Shown piece after piece: positions 1-11,400 of a DNA stretch of 64,000 nt. A program made the translations under genes and the position numbers. The notes under the pieces are model-generated. The model saw nothing but the letters and a program-made list of their open reading frames with translations, had not been told where the DNA came from and made no database searches. The number at the start of each line of letters is the position of its first letter. Within the stretch, counting starts at the first letter, position 1. Where the stretch lies: positions 21,844,147 through 21,908,146 of the forward strand of contig NC_080057.1 in assembly GCF_026212465.1 (NCBI RefSeq). The letters are read 5' to 3'. The DNA comes from Amaranthus tricolor. Taxonomy: Eukaryota; Streptophyta; Magnoliopsida; Caryophyllales; Amaranthaceae.

Positions 1-2
1 TA

Positions 3-299
3 AGAATACTTATTAAAATTTTTCAATATCCTCTCGGTTTCTTCACTCCTACGCGTCTTATCAATTGCTTCCCTTCTCAAGTTATATATCTCGGTTCTAA
101 GCTCTTCATTGTCTTTGTTGAGCTTAATAATGATGTCTTTTTGCCATTTGGTGTCCTCCGGATCAACCCACCTAAAGTAGGTGCATCCCAAACCTTCATT
201 TTCGAATAGTGGACATGCAACATATTGACGTCTAGGATCAAAATTGCTCCAATCGCGACCGTATTCAACTTCATGACCACAACGACAGTGCTCTTCCAT
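3..299 (-). CDS. GRF-type zinc finger protein, N-terminal part (runs off left edge)
   Basis: The open frame starts at the ATG at 299-297 and continues without a stop to the window edge (99 codons). The N-terminus begins MEEHCRCGHEVEYGRDW and is followed by the spaced residues FDPRRQYVACP and CTYFRWVD. This CxC...C...C pattern ending in FRWVD is that of GRF zinc fingers, small nucleic-acid-binding modules. After about residue 50 the chain is rich in K, E, L and R (KLNKDNEELRTEIYNLRRE), which suggests a coiled coil. In plants, stand-alone GRF proteins of this short layout are common, poorly characterised and often repeated in genomes, so a transposon-associated origin is possible. The C-terminus is not visible. 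Family assignment is fairly sure; function is unknown. Confidence 0.7.
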   Translation of the reverse strand, partial: MEEHCRCGHEVEYGRDWSNFDPRRQYVACPLFENEGLGCTYFRWVDPEDTKWQKDIIIKLNKDNEELRTEIYNLRREAIDKTRRSEETERILKNFNKYS

Positions 300-605
300 T
301 GAATATATGATGCTTTGACATATATAACTAAATTCAAATAAAAACATTAATTTGAAATTAATAAATAACTTTATATAAGATTATAAATGAACATATCAAA
401 ATAAACATAATTTACAAGAGCATACCTCAACTTAACTTCAAAAGTAAAGGATGGATAGAATAGAATTAACAAGGGTGATGTATTTATAGATCTTCACTCA
501 ACGGCTATATTTCAAAGCTACAACGGCTAATTTGAACAAAAACAACAAAGAAAAGTAAAAAAAAAGTCAAGGCTCAGTTCGCTGTTACTAACAGCGAACA
601 AACTA

Positions 606-683
606 GACCTGGTCAAACAAGGTCAAAGCTTTGTTCGCTGTTATTAACAACGAATAGAGCTTTGACCCTATTTGACCAAGTTT
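606..683. repeat. Long imperfect inverted repeat (hairpin) with TTCGCTGTTA/TAACAGCGAA core
   Basis: The segment from about 609 to 643 (ctggtcaaacaaggtcaaag... ttcgctgtta) is nearly the reverse complement of 645-682 (ttaacaacgaa... gctttgaccctatttgacc). The arms are about 35 nt with a handful of mismatches and almost no loop. A second, short perfect-looking palindrome of the same core (ttcgctgttactaacagcga) lies just to the left at about 578-598. A related half (gttcgttgttactaa) lies at 739-753. It sits about 0.3 kb 5' of the GRF start codon. Confidence 0.7.
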
Positions 684-869
684 TAGCTTTGTTTGCTAAC
701 ATCGAACACACTCTTTGTCTTTTTTGAACCCACTGCCTTTGTTCGTTGTTACTAAATGCGAATATCCCAAACTTCAAGTCTGGGAAAAAATTGCTTATAT
801 TGGGAAATAGTTTCAAAACTTTACTATAATTTGAATTTTTTAATATTTTTTTGCTTATTTGTTTCAAAT

Positions 870-1185
870 TTTTCCATTTGGTAATTAATATTAAATGGTG
901 GGAATTAAAATTGATTTGTGGTGTAAATTTTTTATGATATTTATTATATCATTTTCATGACAATGAAAGTTTGATTATAAAAAAGGTTTTTCATCAAAAA
1001 TTTTCATTACCACCTAATACCCTATATTCAAATGGTAATGCATTAGAATGAATTTTGTGAAGAAAATGAGATTGTTGAAGGAGCATAACATAACCATTAG
1101 ATTTTTCAAGAGATACCCCTATCAAAATTACACAAACTTTTCATTAGCATCCCTATCATTTAGTATCAATTATCAAACGGGTCGT
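870..1185. repeat. AT-rich MITE-like element, family M1 (copy a)
   Basis: The copy begins near ccatttggtaattaat and ends near tatcaaacgggtcg, so the tips are a degenerate inverted pair around TTTGGTA / TACCAAA. Inside are the shared phrases ttcattaccacctaatacc and aatggtaatgcatt. The same phrases recur in order at about 27730-28003, 39886-40172, 40885-41190 and 60710-60995. Non-coding and about 300 bp long; the superfamily is not certain. Confidence 0.45.
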
Positions 1186-2208
1186 ATCATAACTGCTAGC
1201 AATTTTGAAATCTTGAATCTTTTTAACAGATGCCTCCTACACGTGATAAAATCAAGTCTACATAATAAACTTTAAAATATTTTAGAATAAAATCTCAACT
1301 TTAAAATAAATTCTAAAAGTTCCAACATTACAAAAACGAAGATTCAAATATAAAAAAAAAAAACCAACACAAAGGTAATAGTCTTGGATATACTCAATGC
1401 ACACCAAAATAATCTGCACCACCACCAACCTTAAATCTAAAAAATATGAGCTAGAGAATCTATTTGAATAGAGTGGGAAATGAAAAATTAAATTTGTAAA
1501 TAAAACATTAAAAAAATACATTCTAAAAATATTATAGATTAAATACGCTTTAAACCAATAGTATAAATACGTATAGAATAATACTCCCTAATCCCTACGG
1601 AATTCGCAAGTTCGCGTTGAAGTAGCCGTAAAGTGGGACCCATAAACATCTTCACACTTACTACAAGTTACGAGTACAGTGAATTAGTAACTGAGATCTT
1701 CATTTTGCAAATTGCAATTTGATATACAGTTAGATTTTTAAAATTTTAAAATAATTTAAGTGTCATTATATATCGAAAATAAGGAGTTACTCGTCTAATT
1801 ACCAATTGGTTATAGTATATAATTATATCACACTTGTGTGCAATCAATTTTTTACTTAGGCGGACTTTTGACCGACAAATTTATCATCAATTTTCATTTT
1901 TTATTATATGTTTCTTGCAGCGCCATCTCGTTTAATTTTAGGCCCCAAAGCGAAAAATAAAAAAATCCTTAAAAACTTAAAACGTAACAAATTATATAAT
2001 ACTTTTTTTATTTTGTATTTTAATGTTTTAGCTATTTTATACTTATAAAAAATCCAAATAACACATATTAGGAAGCAAAAAATATAAATTATATATAATT
2101 TTAGGCTCCAAAAAAATTAGTGCACGGCCATGATTTCTTGTATCATTTTTCCCAAAGCAAATATATTTATTTCACCCCTACATTTTTATAGAAGTAGCAG
2201 GAAAAAGA

Positions 2209-2220
2209 ATATAAAAAGGA
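2209..2220 (+). promoter_or_regulatory. Candidate TATA box of the beta-galactosidase gene
   Basis: The string atataaaaagga lies about 220 bp before the start codon and is followed by a C/T-rich stretch that could hold the transcription start. A second TATA-like site, atatataaag, lies at about 2308-2317 and would give a shorter leader. The choice between them is a guess from sequence alone. Confidence 0.3.
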
Positions 2221-2433
2221 ACACTCACAGCTGTTTCTTAGTCTAATGTTTCACTCCTTTAGTCCACTTTCTATCAGCAAGCAAGCATAGAATACATAAA
2301 GTGTATGATATATAAAGACAAAGAAATAAGCTAAAGTTCATTACTTTGTGCTACTTTTGTCTTAAAAAAGGAGGGAAATTAAAGAGGACTTGTGTTTTAT
2401 AGCTGCTCAAAGAACAACCCAAAATATATAATA

Positions 2434-5400
2434 ATGGTGTTAAATAAACCCTTAAATTTGATATTTTTCTCTATTTTTTGGGGTTTTTTGGTCCTAAATT
2501 TGTTCATTATTGTAAATGCAATTGTGGGTTATGATCATCAAGCAATTACCATTAATGGGCAAAGAAGGATTCTTATTTCTGGGTCTATTCATTATCCTAG
2601 GAGTACTCCTGAGGTTTGAGTGAATCTTACCAATGTGCTTTCCTTTCAGTTATTAATTTCTACTTTTGTTGAGTTTAATCTTGTTACTTTTAATTTATTC
2701 TTGTGGGTATTTGTTATTTTTGTTATTTATTTGAAGATTTTAGTTTATTTTTTTATTGGTCTGCCTTCTTTCCCGTCCTTCTCATACTCTGCCTATGAAC
2801 GGGACTCATTGGGGTGATGATCGATTCATTTTATGTATATTGGTCTGTCTTCTTTTCCATCCTGCCGAACCCTGTCCATGGGCGGGACTCGTTGGGATGA
2901 TAATCGGTTCATTTTTGTGTATATTGGTACGCCATCTTTTTTGCCCTGTCGGGGCCCTGTCCATGGGCAGGACTCATTGGAATGATAATTAGTTTATTTT
3001 TGTGCATATTGGTTTGCTTTCTTTTCTGCCCTATTCGAACCCTGCTCATGGGTGGGACTCTTTGGGACGATGATGGGTTCATTTTTGTGTGTGGGGTTTC
3101 TTAATGCAGATGTGGCCAGATCTTATTCAAAAGGCTAAAGAAGGTGGTTTAGATGTAATTCAAACTTACGTTTTTTGGAATGGACATGAGCCTGAACAAG
3201 GAAAAGTAATTATCTCTTTCACATTACTACATTTTATTTTAATTCAAACTTTCTTCTTGTGTGATTATTTTCCTAATGTTTATTTCTTTATTTATGATTT
3301 TATTTCAATTTTTTTGGTGGGTTTTACTTGATAGTATTACTTTGAGGATAGGTATGACCTTGTGAAATTCATCAAGCTGATTCAACAAGCTGGTCTTTAT
3401 GCTCATTTAAGAATTGGACCTTATGTTTGTGCAGAGTGGAACTTTGGGTAATTTCTTGTTACCATTTTCCTTATTCTATGATTTTTCTTATCGGAAAATC
3501 CTTATAGACAAGAGAAATGGAAAATTAATACTTGTTGCAAGGGGTGAGAATAGAATAATGAAAAAAAGCTTTCAACCACTAAGTTAACCCATACGGGCCA
3601 TGATTCTCATTTCATGCATTAAATATTTTTTTTAATCATGCTAAGAATGAAGAAATCATGTAAACAATGAAAATGGAATTTTTTTTAGAAGGGTGATAGG
3701 AAAAAGTTAGGAAAAAGCAAAACAACATGTCTTGTATGAGACAGTTTCACCATGAGGCGAGGTCATATAGTAACTCATTCTTTATTTGATTACTTTAAGT
3801 TGAGTGATCACTTTAAAATTGTAGGCGATGACTTCAAGGTTATAAGTGATCACTTTAAGACAATAAGTATACATTGGGCCAACCCAATATAAATAGTCTC
3901 TCCATGAGACCGTTTTTATTTGAGAATTTGTGTAAGTGAAAGGTTTTGTCTATATTTATTGGCCTTCCTATTTTTAGGGGTTTTCCTGTTTGGTTGAAGT
4001 ATGTTCCTGGCATCAGCTTCAGAACAGATAATGAACCTTTCAAGGTAAGCTGATATTTCATGATCATTTCTCACCCACAGTGTTACTAAACTTCTCTAGT
4101 GTAATAATTAATTGAATAATTTACGAATTACAGCTTTAAATTTTAGTACTTTTAAGAATACAACCTTAATATTATTTTTTGCGAATTGCACCCACCAAAT
4201 TATCAAAGTCTACAACGTTCACAACCACTTAAACTAAAATCCGACCATTAAAATGAACGATTTGGCTTGAACGCTGTAGATTTTGATACTTTGGTAGCTT
4301 TAATTCGCAAAAACAAAACATTAAGGCTGTAATTCGCCAAGTACTAAACTATAAGGCTGTAATACGCAAATCATATAATAATTAGCTTATTTATTTAACA
4401 TTCTTTATAAATTCATTATAATGTAATTTAGGCTGAAATGCAAAGATTCACTGAGAAGATAGTTAACATGATGAAAGCAGAAAAATTATTTGAGTCACAA
4501 GGTGGTCCAATTATTCTTTCTCAGGTATGTTTGTATGCAAAATTCCATATTGGTTCATTCTCATTCATCAATTCATTTCCCGTCATAAACTCGAAATCAT
4601 TCAAAACGAGTTGACGAGTTCGAGTTTTGATTTTTCATTATTAAGTTTGATAACAGATTGAAAATGAATATGGGCCAATGGAGTATGAACTTGGTGCTCC
4701 TGGAAGAGCTTACAGTAATTGGGCAGCCAAAATGGCTGTGGGGTTAAGTACTGGTGTCCCATGGGTCATGTGTAAGCAGGATGATGCTCCAGACCCAATT
4801 GTAAGAATCTTAGAAACTTAAATGATTCTTTTGCTAGCTCATAAATGATTTTCATATTATTGTACTCTTAAATCGTGTATTTTTTATTTATGTAACATTA
4901 CATATGATGTTTGCTACCAATATTCAACCGGAAACTACCTCTTTGTTAGCACTAACAAGTGTAGGGTTGCGTATATCTAACCCCTTAAACCCCGCCAAGG
5001 TGGAAGATACTTATCGCCATTCGGGTGCTGAAATAAAATGTTGTACTCTTAGGGTGCTTCTTATTTTCTGCAAATATGGTTGCTACTCGTTAAATCGTGT
5101 ACTTTTTATTTATGTAATATAACTGTTGATGTTTTCTACCAAGAGTCAATCGAAAACAAGCTCTTTGTTATCACTAACAAGGCTAACATTGCTGGTTGCA
5201 TACATCCGACCCCCTAAACCCCGCCAAGGTGGGAGCCACTTACCGCCATTCGGGTGCTGAAATAAAATGTTGTCGTACTCTTTGGGTTCTTATTTTCTTC
5301 AACTATGGTTGCTACTTCACTGCTGTAAATTTTGTTGTCTCCTTGTGTTGCCTAAATTTTTTGATAAAAGTGTAATTTTTGTGGCTTTGCACTTGGGGTT

Positions 5401-8400
5401 CATTCAATTTTTCCCGGTATCTTATCTGTCCGTCGTCTGGTGCTGGTGCTATTCACCGGTCTGATTGGCATAGTGATCATATTTCTATAGCTAATTTTGC
5501 TCATATTTTGTAGATTAACACCTGCAATGGTTTCTACTGTGATTACTTCTCACCAAATAAGGCTTATAAGCCAAAAATGTGGACGGAGGCTTGGACTGGA
5601 TGGTGAGATCTCTATAACAACAAAGTAAATATGCTAAGGAACTAACTCGACTAACAATGAGATTCCTCGTTGACATGTACATTTGATCATGTTCTCAGGT
5701 ATACTGAATTTGGGGGTCCGGTTCCAAGCAGACCAGCCGAAGATATGGCATTCGCTGTTGCTAGATTCATACAGAAAGGGGGGTCTTTTGTTAATTATTA
5801 TATGGTGAGTCAATTTCTTTTCGCATTTACTTGTTGTGAGCTTCCATGTCTTTGTTTGTATACTTATAGTTCAATGTTTGTGTATCCAGTATCATGGCGG
5901 TACCAACTTTGGCAGAACTGCCGGTGGCCCTTTCATTGCTACTAGCTATGACTATGATGCTCCTCTCGATGAATTTGGTATGCATTGTTGTGCTCTTGCA
6001 GAAGTTAGTTCCTTCAGTTTTTTCAACTTGGTCTAAATGAACTAATTTTGAACAAGTTTATAAAGTAGATCCGTTTTTCAGGCGGCCAGATTTTGGGTCA
6101 GGTCATTTTTAGGCGGATTTTGGGTCAGCTTCGGGTTAGATAATATTGGGTCAGATCATTCCCGGTTTGGGTTGAGCCAACTGGTCTTGAGTTTTCTAAG
6201 GCGTTTTCAAAAAAGACATAAAAAAAGTATTTTGGTTTTTATTAAAACTTATTATTAAAAAGGACCAATATATTGCTTTTAAGGTTTCACAAAGATTTTA
6301 AAACTCGAACTACAAAAATTGACTAAAAGTAAAGTAGGTTCCTAATTGACAAATTTGTGGAAACAGGTTTAAATGGTCGGGTTTGGGTTTTGATCAGGTT
6401 TGATCCACTTTTTCGGGTTGGGTCTTTTATTTACATGATAAAAATCCCGGGTTATAACCCACCGACTATTGGCTGCGATTTCAGATCAATTTCGGGAATG
6501 ATCAAAATTTTGACAGTATAAATTAATGTGTGGTTCGAGCACATGTCCTCTCTATCAATCTTGTTCTTATTACCTACAGCTACTGTATGCAATTGCAACT
6601 GTTAAATTATTCTGCCATTCTCAGGACTCCGAAAACAACCAAAATGGGGCCATTTAAAGGACTTGCATAGAGCTATAAAACTCTGTGAACCAGCTTTAGT
6701 TTCCAGTGATCCAACGGTTATCCGACTGGGAAGCAGTCAAGAGGTTAGCTTTCTGACTACTTACATTTCACAAATTTATGACTTTTTCTGGTGTAAGTTG
6801 TAGTATTTCATAATAATCATTAATACCAATCATCTATGATGCAGGCTCATGAATTCAAGTCGAAATCCGGAGCTTGTGCTGCATTCCTTGCAAATTATAA
6901 TCCAAGTTCTTATGCAAAAGTGGCTTATGGGAATAATCACTACAACTTGCCCCCTTGGTCGATTAGCATTCTTCCCGATTGCAAAAACACTGTCTACAAT
7001 ACTGCGAGGGTGAGTAAATTGTCTTTACATTCTTATATTCCAAGTTCCAACAGCTGGGCCTTGGTCGATACATAAACTAAAAGAACAAGAAGAATAATAA
7101 GCTCAAGAGTTAAACATTTACAGGGTTATATGTGATTATGTTATACCAACGCAACCAGCAACGACCATGAAGGTCTATCACAGGCGCAAGAACAAGTAGC
7201 TGAAAATAGCAAAAATGAGTAATGATGAGGTGGCAAATTCTGTTAAGAAGTATATATTAGAAAGGCATCTTTTATAACCAATCTTTACAGCAGCAAGTTT
7301 GTTAATCCTTGTTTAGCTATAAATATATGATGTAATAATGAGATTGGGAGATATGAAAATATACACACTAATCTTCTCCATACTTACTCTAAATTCCCTG
7401 TATTCTTCTTCTCATTCTCTTTTCTCTCTGATCCTCATCCCCTTCTTTTCTCTTCTCTCTCTCTTCTCTTTCTCCATTACTGTAACTGTTGGTTTCACCA
7501 CAATTGGTATCAGAGCAAGTGAAATTCACCCTCGAAATGGGCAATCCCACGAATCAACAACGCATTGAGCATCTTGAGCAAGAATTCGATGAATTGTCTC
7601 GGCGAATTTCGGCCTAAATTCACTCATGTTGCAAATGGAGGAACGAATGGCGGTGAATCAGGCTGCCGTGGAGTCGAAATGTGCTGAATTGGATAAATCC
7701 ATGGCTATAATGGTAGAAAACCAACTGAAGTTGCAAGAAGCCCTAAATCAATTGTTACAAGGAACTCAGAGGCCCCAAAATCGTCCAAGTATTCTCGGGA
7801 ATCCACCTCCAACTCCACGAACTAGGGGAACACCGATGTCAAACACTGGTTGGAGCCCTAATATTGAGTTACCGGATTATCTTATGGAGGAGGCAGGTGG
7901 AAGCAACCTCAATCAAGGGAGCTGGAAGGTTCGTTGAGTAGAATTATCCACTTACTCTGGCGGTAACCCAGACGAGTGGATACTCAGAGCTGAAAGGTAC
8001 TTATCTTACTATAATCTTACTGAAGAAGCAAAGCTAGAGGCAGCTGCCATTAGTATGGAGGGTGATGCACAATTTTGGTTTCAATGGGAAGACCAAGACA
8101 ATCCTATAACTAAATGGCGAAATTTTAAAATGCTTCTATTAAGGCGATTTCGTCCTCATAACCAAGGTGGTTTAGTGGAGTGATGGTTGGCAGTTAAGCA
8201 TGTTCATCGAGTAGAGGATTACTGTAAAACCTTTATAGAGAAGATGAACCCTCTAGGCAAAGTACCGGTGGATATTTCTTTAGGAGTTTTTATGTTTGGG
8301 CTAAAGGAATCAGTTAGTAGTGAGCTCAGACTCATGGACCCTACTAATCTAAAAATTGCTATGGAGTGGGCTGAAAAAATAGAGCAAAAGGATTGGACCA

Positions 8401-11400
8401 AATCCTATTATGGGAGAACTAGAAAGCAGAATCAATGGGGGCCCACATATTCCACCCAAATTTCAAAACCATACCCACAAACACATGACCCACCCTATTT
8501 TCCCAAACCTCTTTCTTCAGCTAAACCTAACTCACCCCCTCCCAAACACAACCCAGACACACGAATTAAACAATTACCTTTAACTGATAAAGAGATGCGT
8601 GAGAAACGGTCTCGAGGAGTGTGCTTTAAATGTGATGAACGGTGGTCGTGTAATCATGTCTGTAGAAACAAGGAATTCCGATTGATTTTGCTTTGAGGAT
8701 GAAGATGAAATTGACGAGGAAAGAGTGGAGGAAGAGCCGAGCCATAGTGATTCCGAGGACCCTATGACGGGTATATCATTGCAATCGCTGATCGGCTTTA
8801 CAAATCCCAAAACCATGAAATAGGTAGGTCAAATTGAGGGCAAGGAGGTCTTGGTATTAATTGACTCGGGGACGACGAGTAATTTTATTTCCACCACTAG
8901 GGAGAAACAACTGGTGCTGGAGATATCACTGCGTAAGGCGTTTGGAGTCACTTTAGGCACTGGGCTAGAAGTTTTTGGTGATGGTATCTATGCTAAGTTG
9001 CGGTTAACCTTGCAAGGCATCGAGATTTGTGACCGGTTTTTTGCTCTTGAATTGGGAAGTTTGGATATCATTTTAGGAGTTCAATGGCTAGAAAAATTGG
9101 GGACAGTAACGGTCAAATGGAAAAATCAGATTATGAGATTTTTATGGGAAGGACAACCGATTACACTAATGGGAGACGCTTCACTTCAATGCTCCAAAAT
9201 TCCCTTAAAGACCATGGTGAAGACCTTAAGGGCTGAGAAGCATGGTATTTTAATAGAGTGCAATGGCTTGATTAAATCAGAAACTGCTTCAAAACAACCT
9301 ACCCAAATTCCTGATTTCCTAACCCCCATCTTAGCCAAATATCCCCAAGTAACCCAACCTCTAATACATTTACCCCCACACCGTTCCCATGATCATGCCA
9401 TCCATCTTAAAGAAGGCAGTGATCCTATTAGCATTCGGCCATATCGATATCCCTATGCACAGAAAACTGAAATAGAACGCATGGTCCAAGATATGCTTAA
9501 GGCCGGTATTATTCAACCCTTTACTAGCCCTTTTGCTAGCCCTGTTATCTTAGTCAAGAAGAAGGATGGTTCGTGGTGTTTTTGCGTTGATTATCGAGCC
9601 TTGAATAAGGTGATGGTGCCCAATAAATTTCCCATACCGGTTATTGATGAGTTATTGGATGAATTGGAGGGAGCCATTTTCTTTACTAAGCTTGATTAAA
9701 AATCGGGCTATCACCAGATTCGTTTGACGGCCGAAGATGTTTCCAAAATTGCTTTACGCACTCATAAAGGCCATTATGAATTTTTGGTCATGTCGTTTGG
9801 TCTCACCAACGCCCCAGCTACTTTTCAATCTCTTATGAATGAGGTATTTCGACCATATCTACGCAAATTTGTACTTGTTTTCTTTGATGATATTTTGATT
9901 TACAGCCCAGATGAGGAGACTCATAGGTCTCATGTGGACTTGGTTCTTCGCACATTGGTTACTCATTCCCTGGTTATTAGCGAGAGTAAATTTAGTTTTG
10001 GTGTACAGCAGATAGCATATTTGGGTCATGTTATTTCAGCCCAAGGGGTGGCTATTGATCCAGAGAAGATTTCAGCTATTACATAGTGGCCTAAACCCAA
10101 ACTCTCCGTGAACTTCGAGGCTTCCTGGGCCTCACCAGATATTATCGTCGTTTTGTCTCGGGGTATGCCCACAACGCCAAGAAACTTACTGATTTGTTGA
10201 AGAAGGAGGCCTTCGTTTGGGATGATACAGTAACTGAGGCTTTTGAGGCTCTCAAACAAGCCATGACCCAAGTCCCTGTATTAGCTATGCCGGATTTTTC
10301 TAAAATTTTCGTGGTGGAGACGGATGCATCGGGTCATGATATTGGAGCAGTTCTACTTCAAGAAAACCACCCAATTGCCTATTTCAGCCGTTCCTTAGGC
10401 ATACGAGCCCAGCAGAAGCCCATATATAAACGTGAGTTGATGGCTATTGTCTTCTCTATCTTACGGTGGAAACATTATTTGATGGGTCGAAAGTTTGTGG
10501 TACGTACTGATCAATTCAGCCTCAAATTCATTCTGGAACAACATGAGATTGGGGCCGAATACCAAAAATGGGCTATGAAATTGATGGGCTTTGATTTTAC
10601 GATCGTTTACAAACCCGATAGAAGTAATACCTTCGCTGACGCCTTGTCACGACGTGAGGGAGAACCAACAAATATGATCACATTATGTACATCTGTGAGT
10701 TCAATCTCTATTAATTGGGACTTATTGATGAAGGAAGTACAAGCCGATTCTACCTTGTCCAAAATTTATCAAGCTGTGACTAGCGGCGATGCTATTCCTA
10801 TCGGCTTTACCATACACCAAGGTAAACTCTTCTATAAAGTGCGGTTTGTGCTAGCCAGAGCTTCTCCATTCATTCCAATTCTCTTAAAGAGTACCACGAT
10901 ACTCCCTTTAATGGTCACGGTGGTGAAGTGAAGACATATCAGCGCATTGCCATGAAATGGTATTGGGAGGGTATGCGATGTCAGATTACTCAATATGTGC
11001 GTCAGTGTGCTATTTGCCAACAACAAAAAGCATCTTATCAAACCCCCGCTGGGCTCCTCCAACCCCTCCCTATCAGTACTTGTGTGTGGGAAAATATTAC
11101 TATGGATTTGTGGAAGGCCTTCCAAAATCCGACGGCCTTGACACGGTATTGGTGGTAGTAGACCGTTTCACCAAGTATGCTCACTTTTTGGGTTTGAAGC
11201 ATCCCTTTTCTGCTTCTACTGTTGCTGCTTTATTTTTAAAGGAAATAGTCCGTTTCATGGTTTTCCTTCTTCGATTGTGTCGGATCGTGATCGAATCTTC
11301 TTGAGCTCTTTTTAGCGTGAACTTTTCCGTTTGCAAGGGACTAACTTAGTCTTAACACGGCCTTTCACCCACAAACCGATGGCCAATCTAAAATTGTTAA

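Larger units (their letters stand above)
300..2200. other. Intergenic region between GRF gene and beta-galactosidase
   Basis: This spacer lies between two divergent genes. It holds the long hairpin at 606-683 and an AT-rich MITE-like copy at about 870-1185. A stretch around 1900-2130 contains the phrases aggccccaaagcg and ttaggctccaaaaaaa, which looks like old repeat debris. I see no credible gene. The short open frames at 613-867, 1048-1275 and 1282-1521 have no recognisable protein and low-complexity composition. Confidence 0.6.

Noticed and set aside
2755..3092. CRISPR-like or coding tandem repeat
   Set aside because: Units are contiguous without spacers, diverged, and inside a plant intron; this is a minisatellite.
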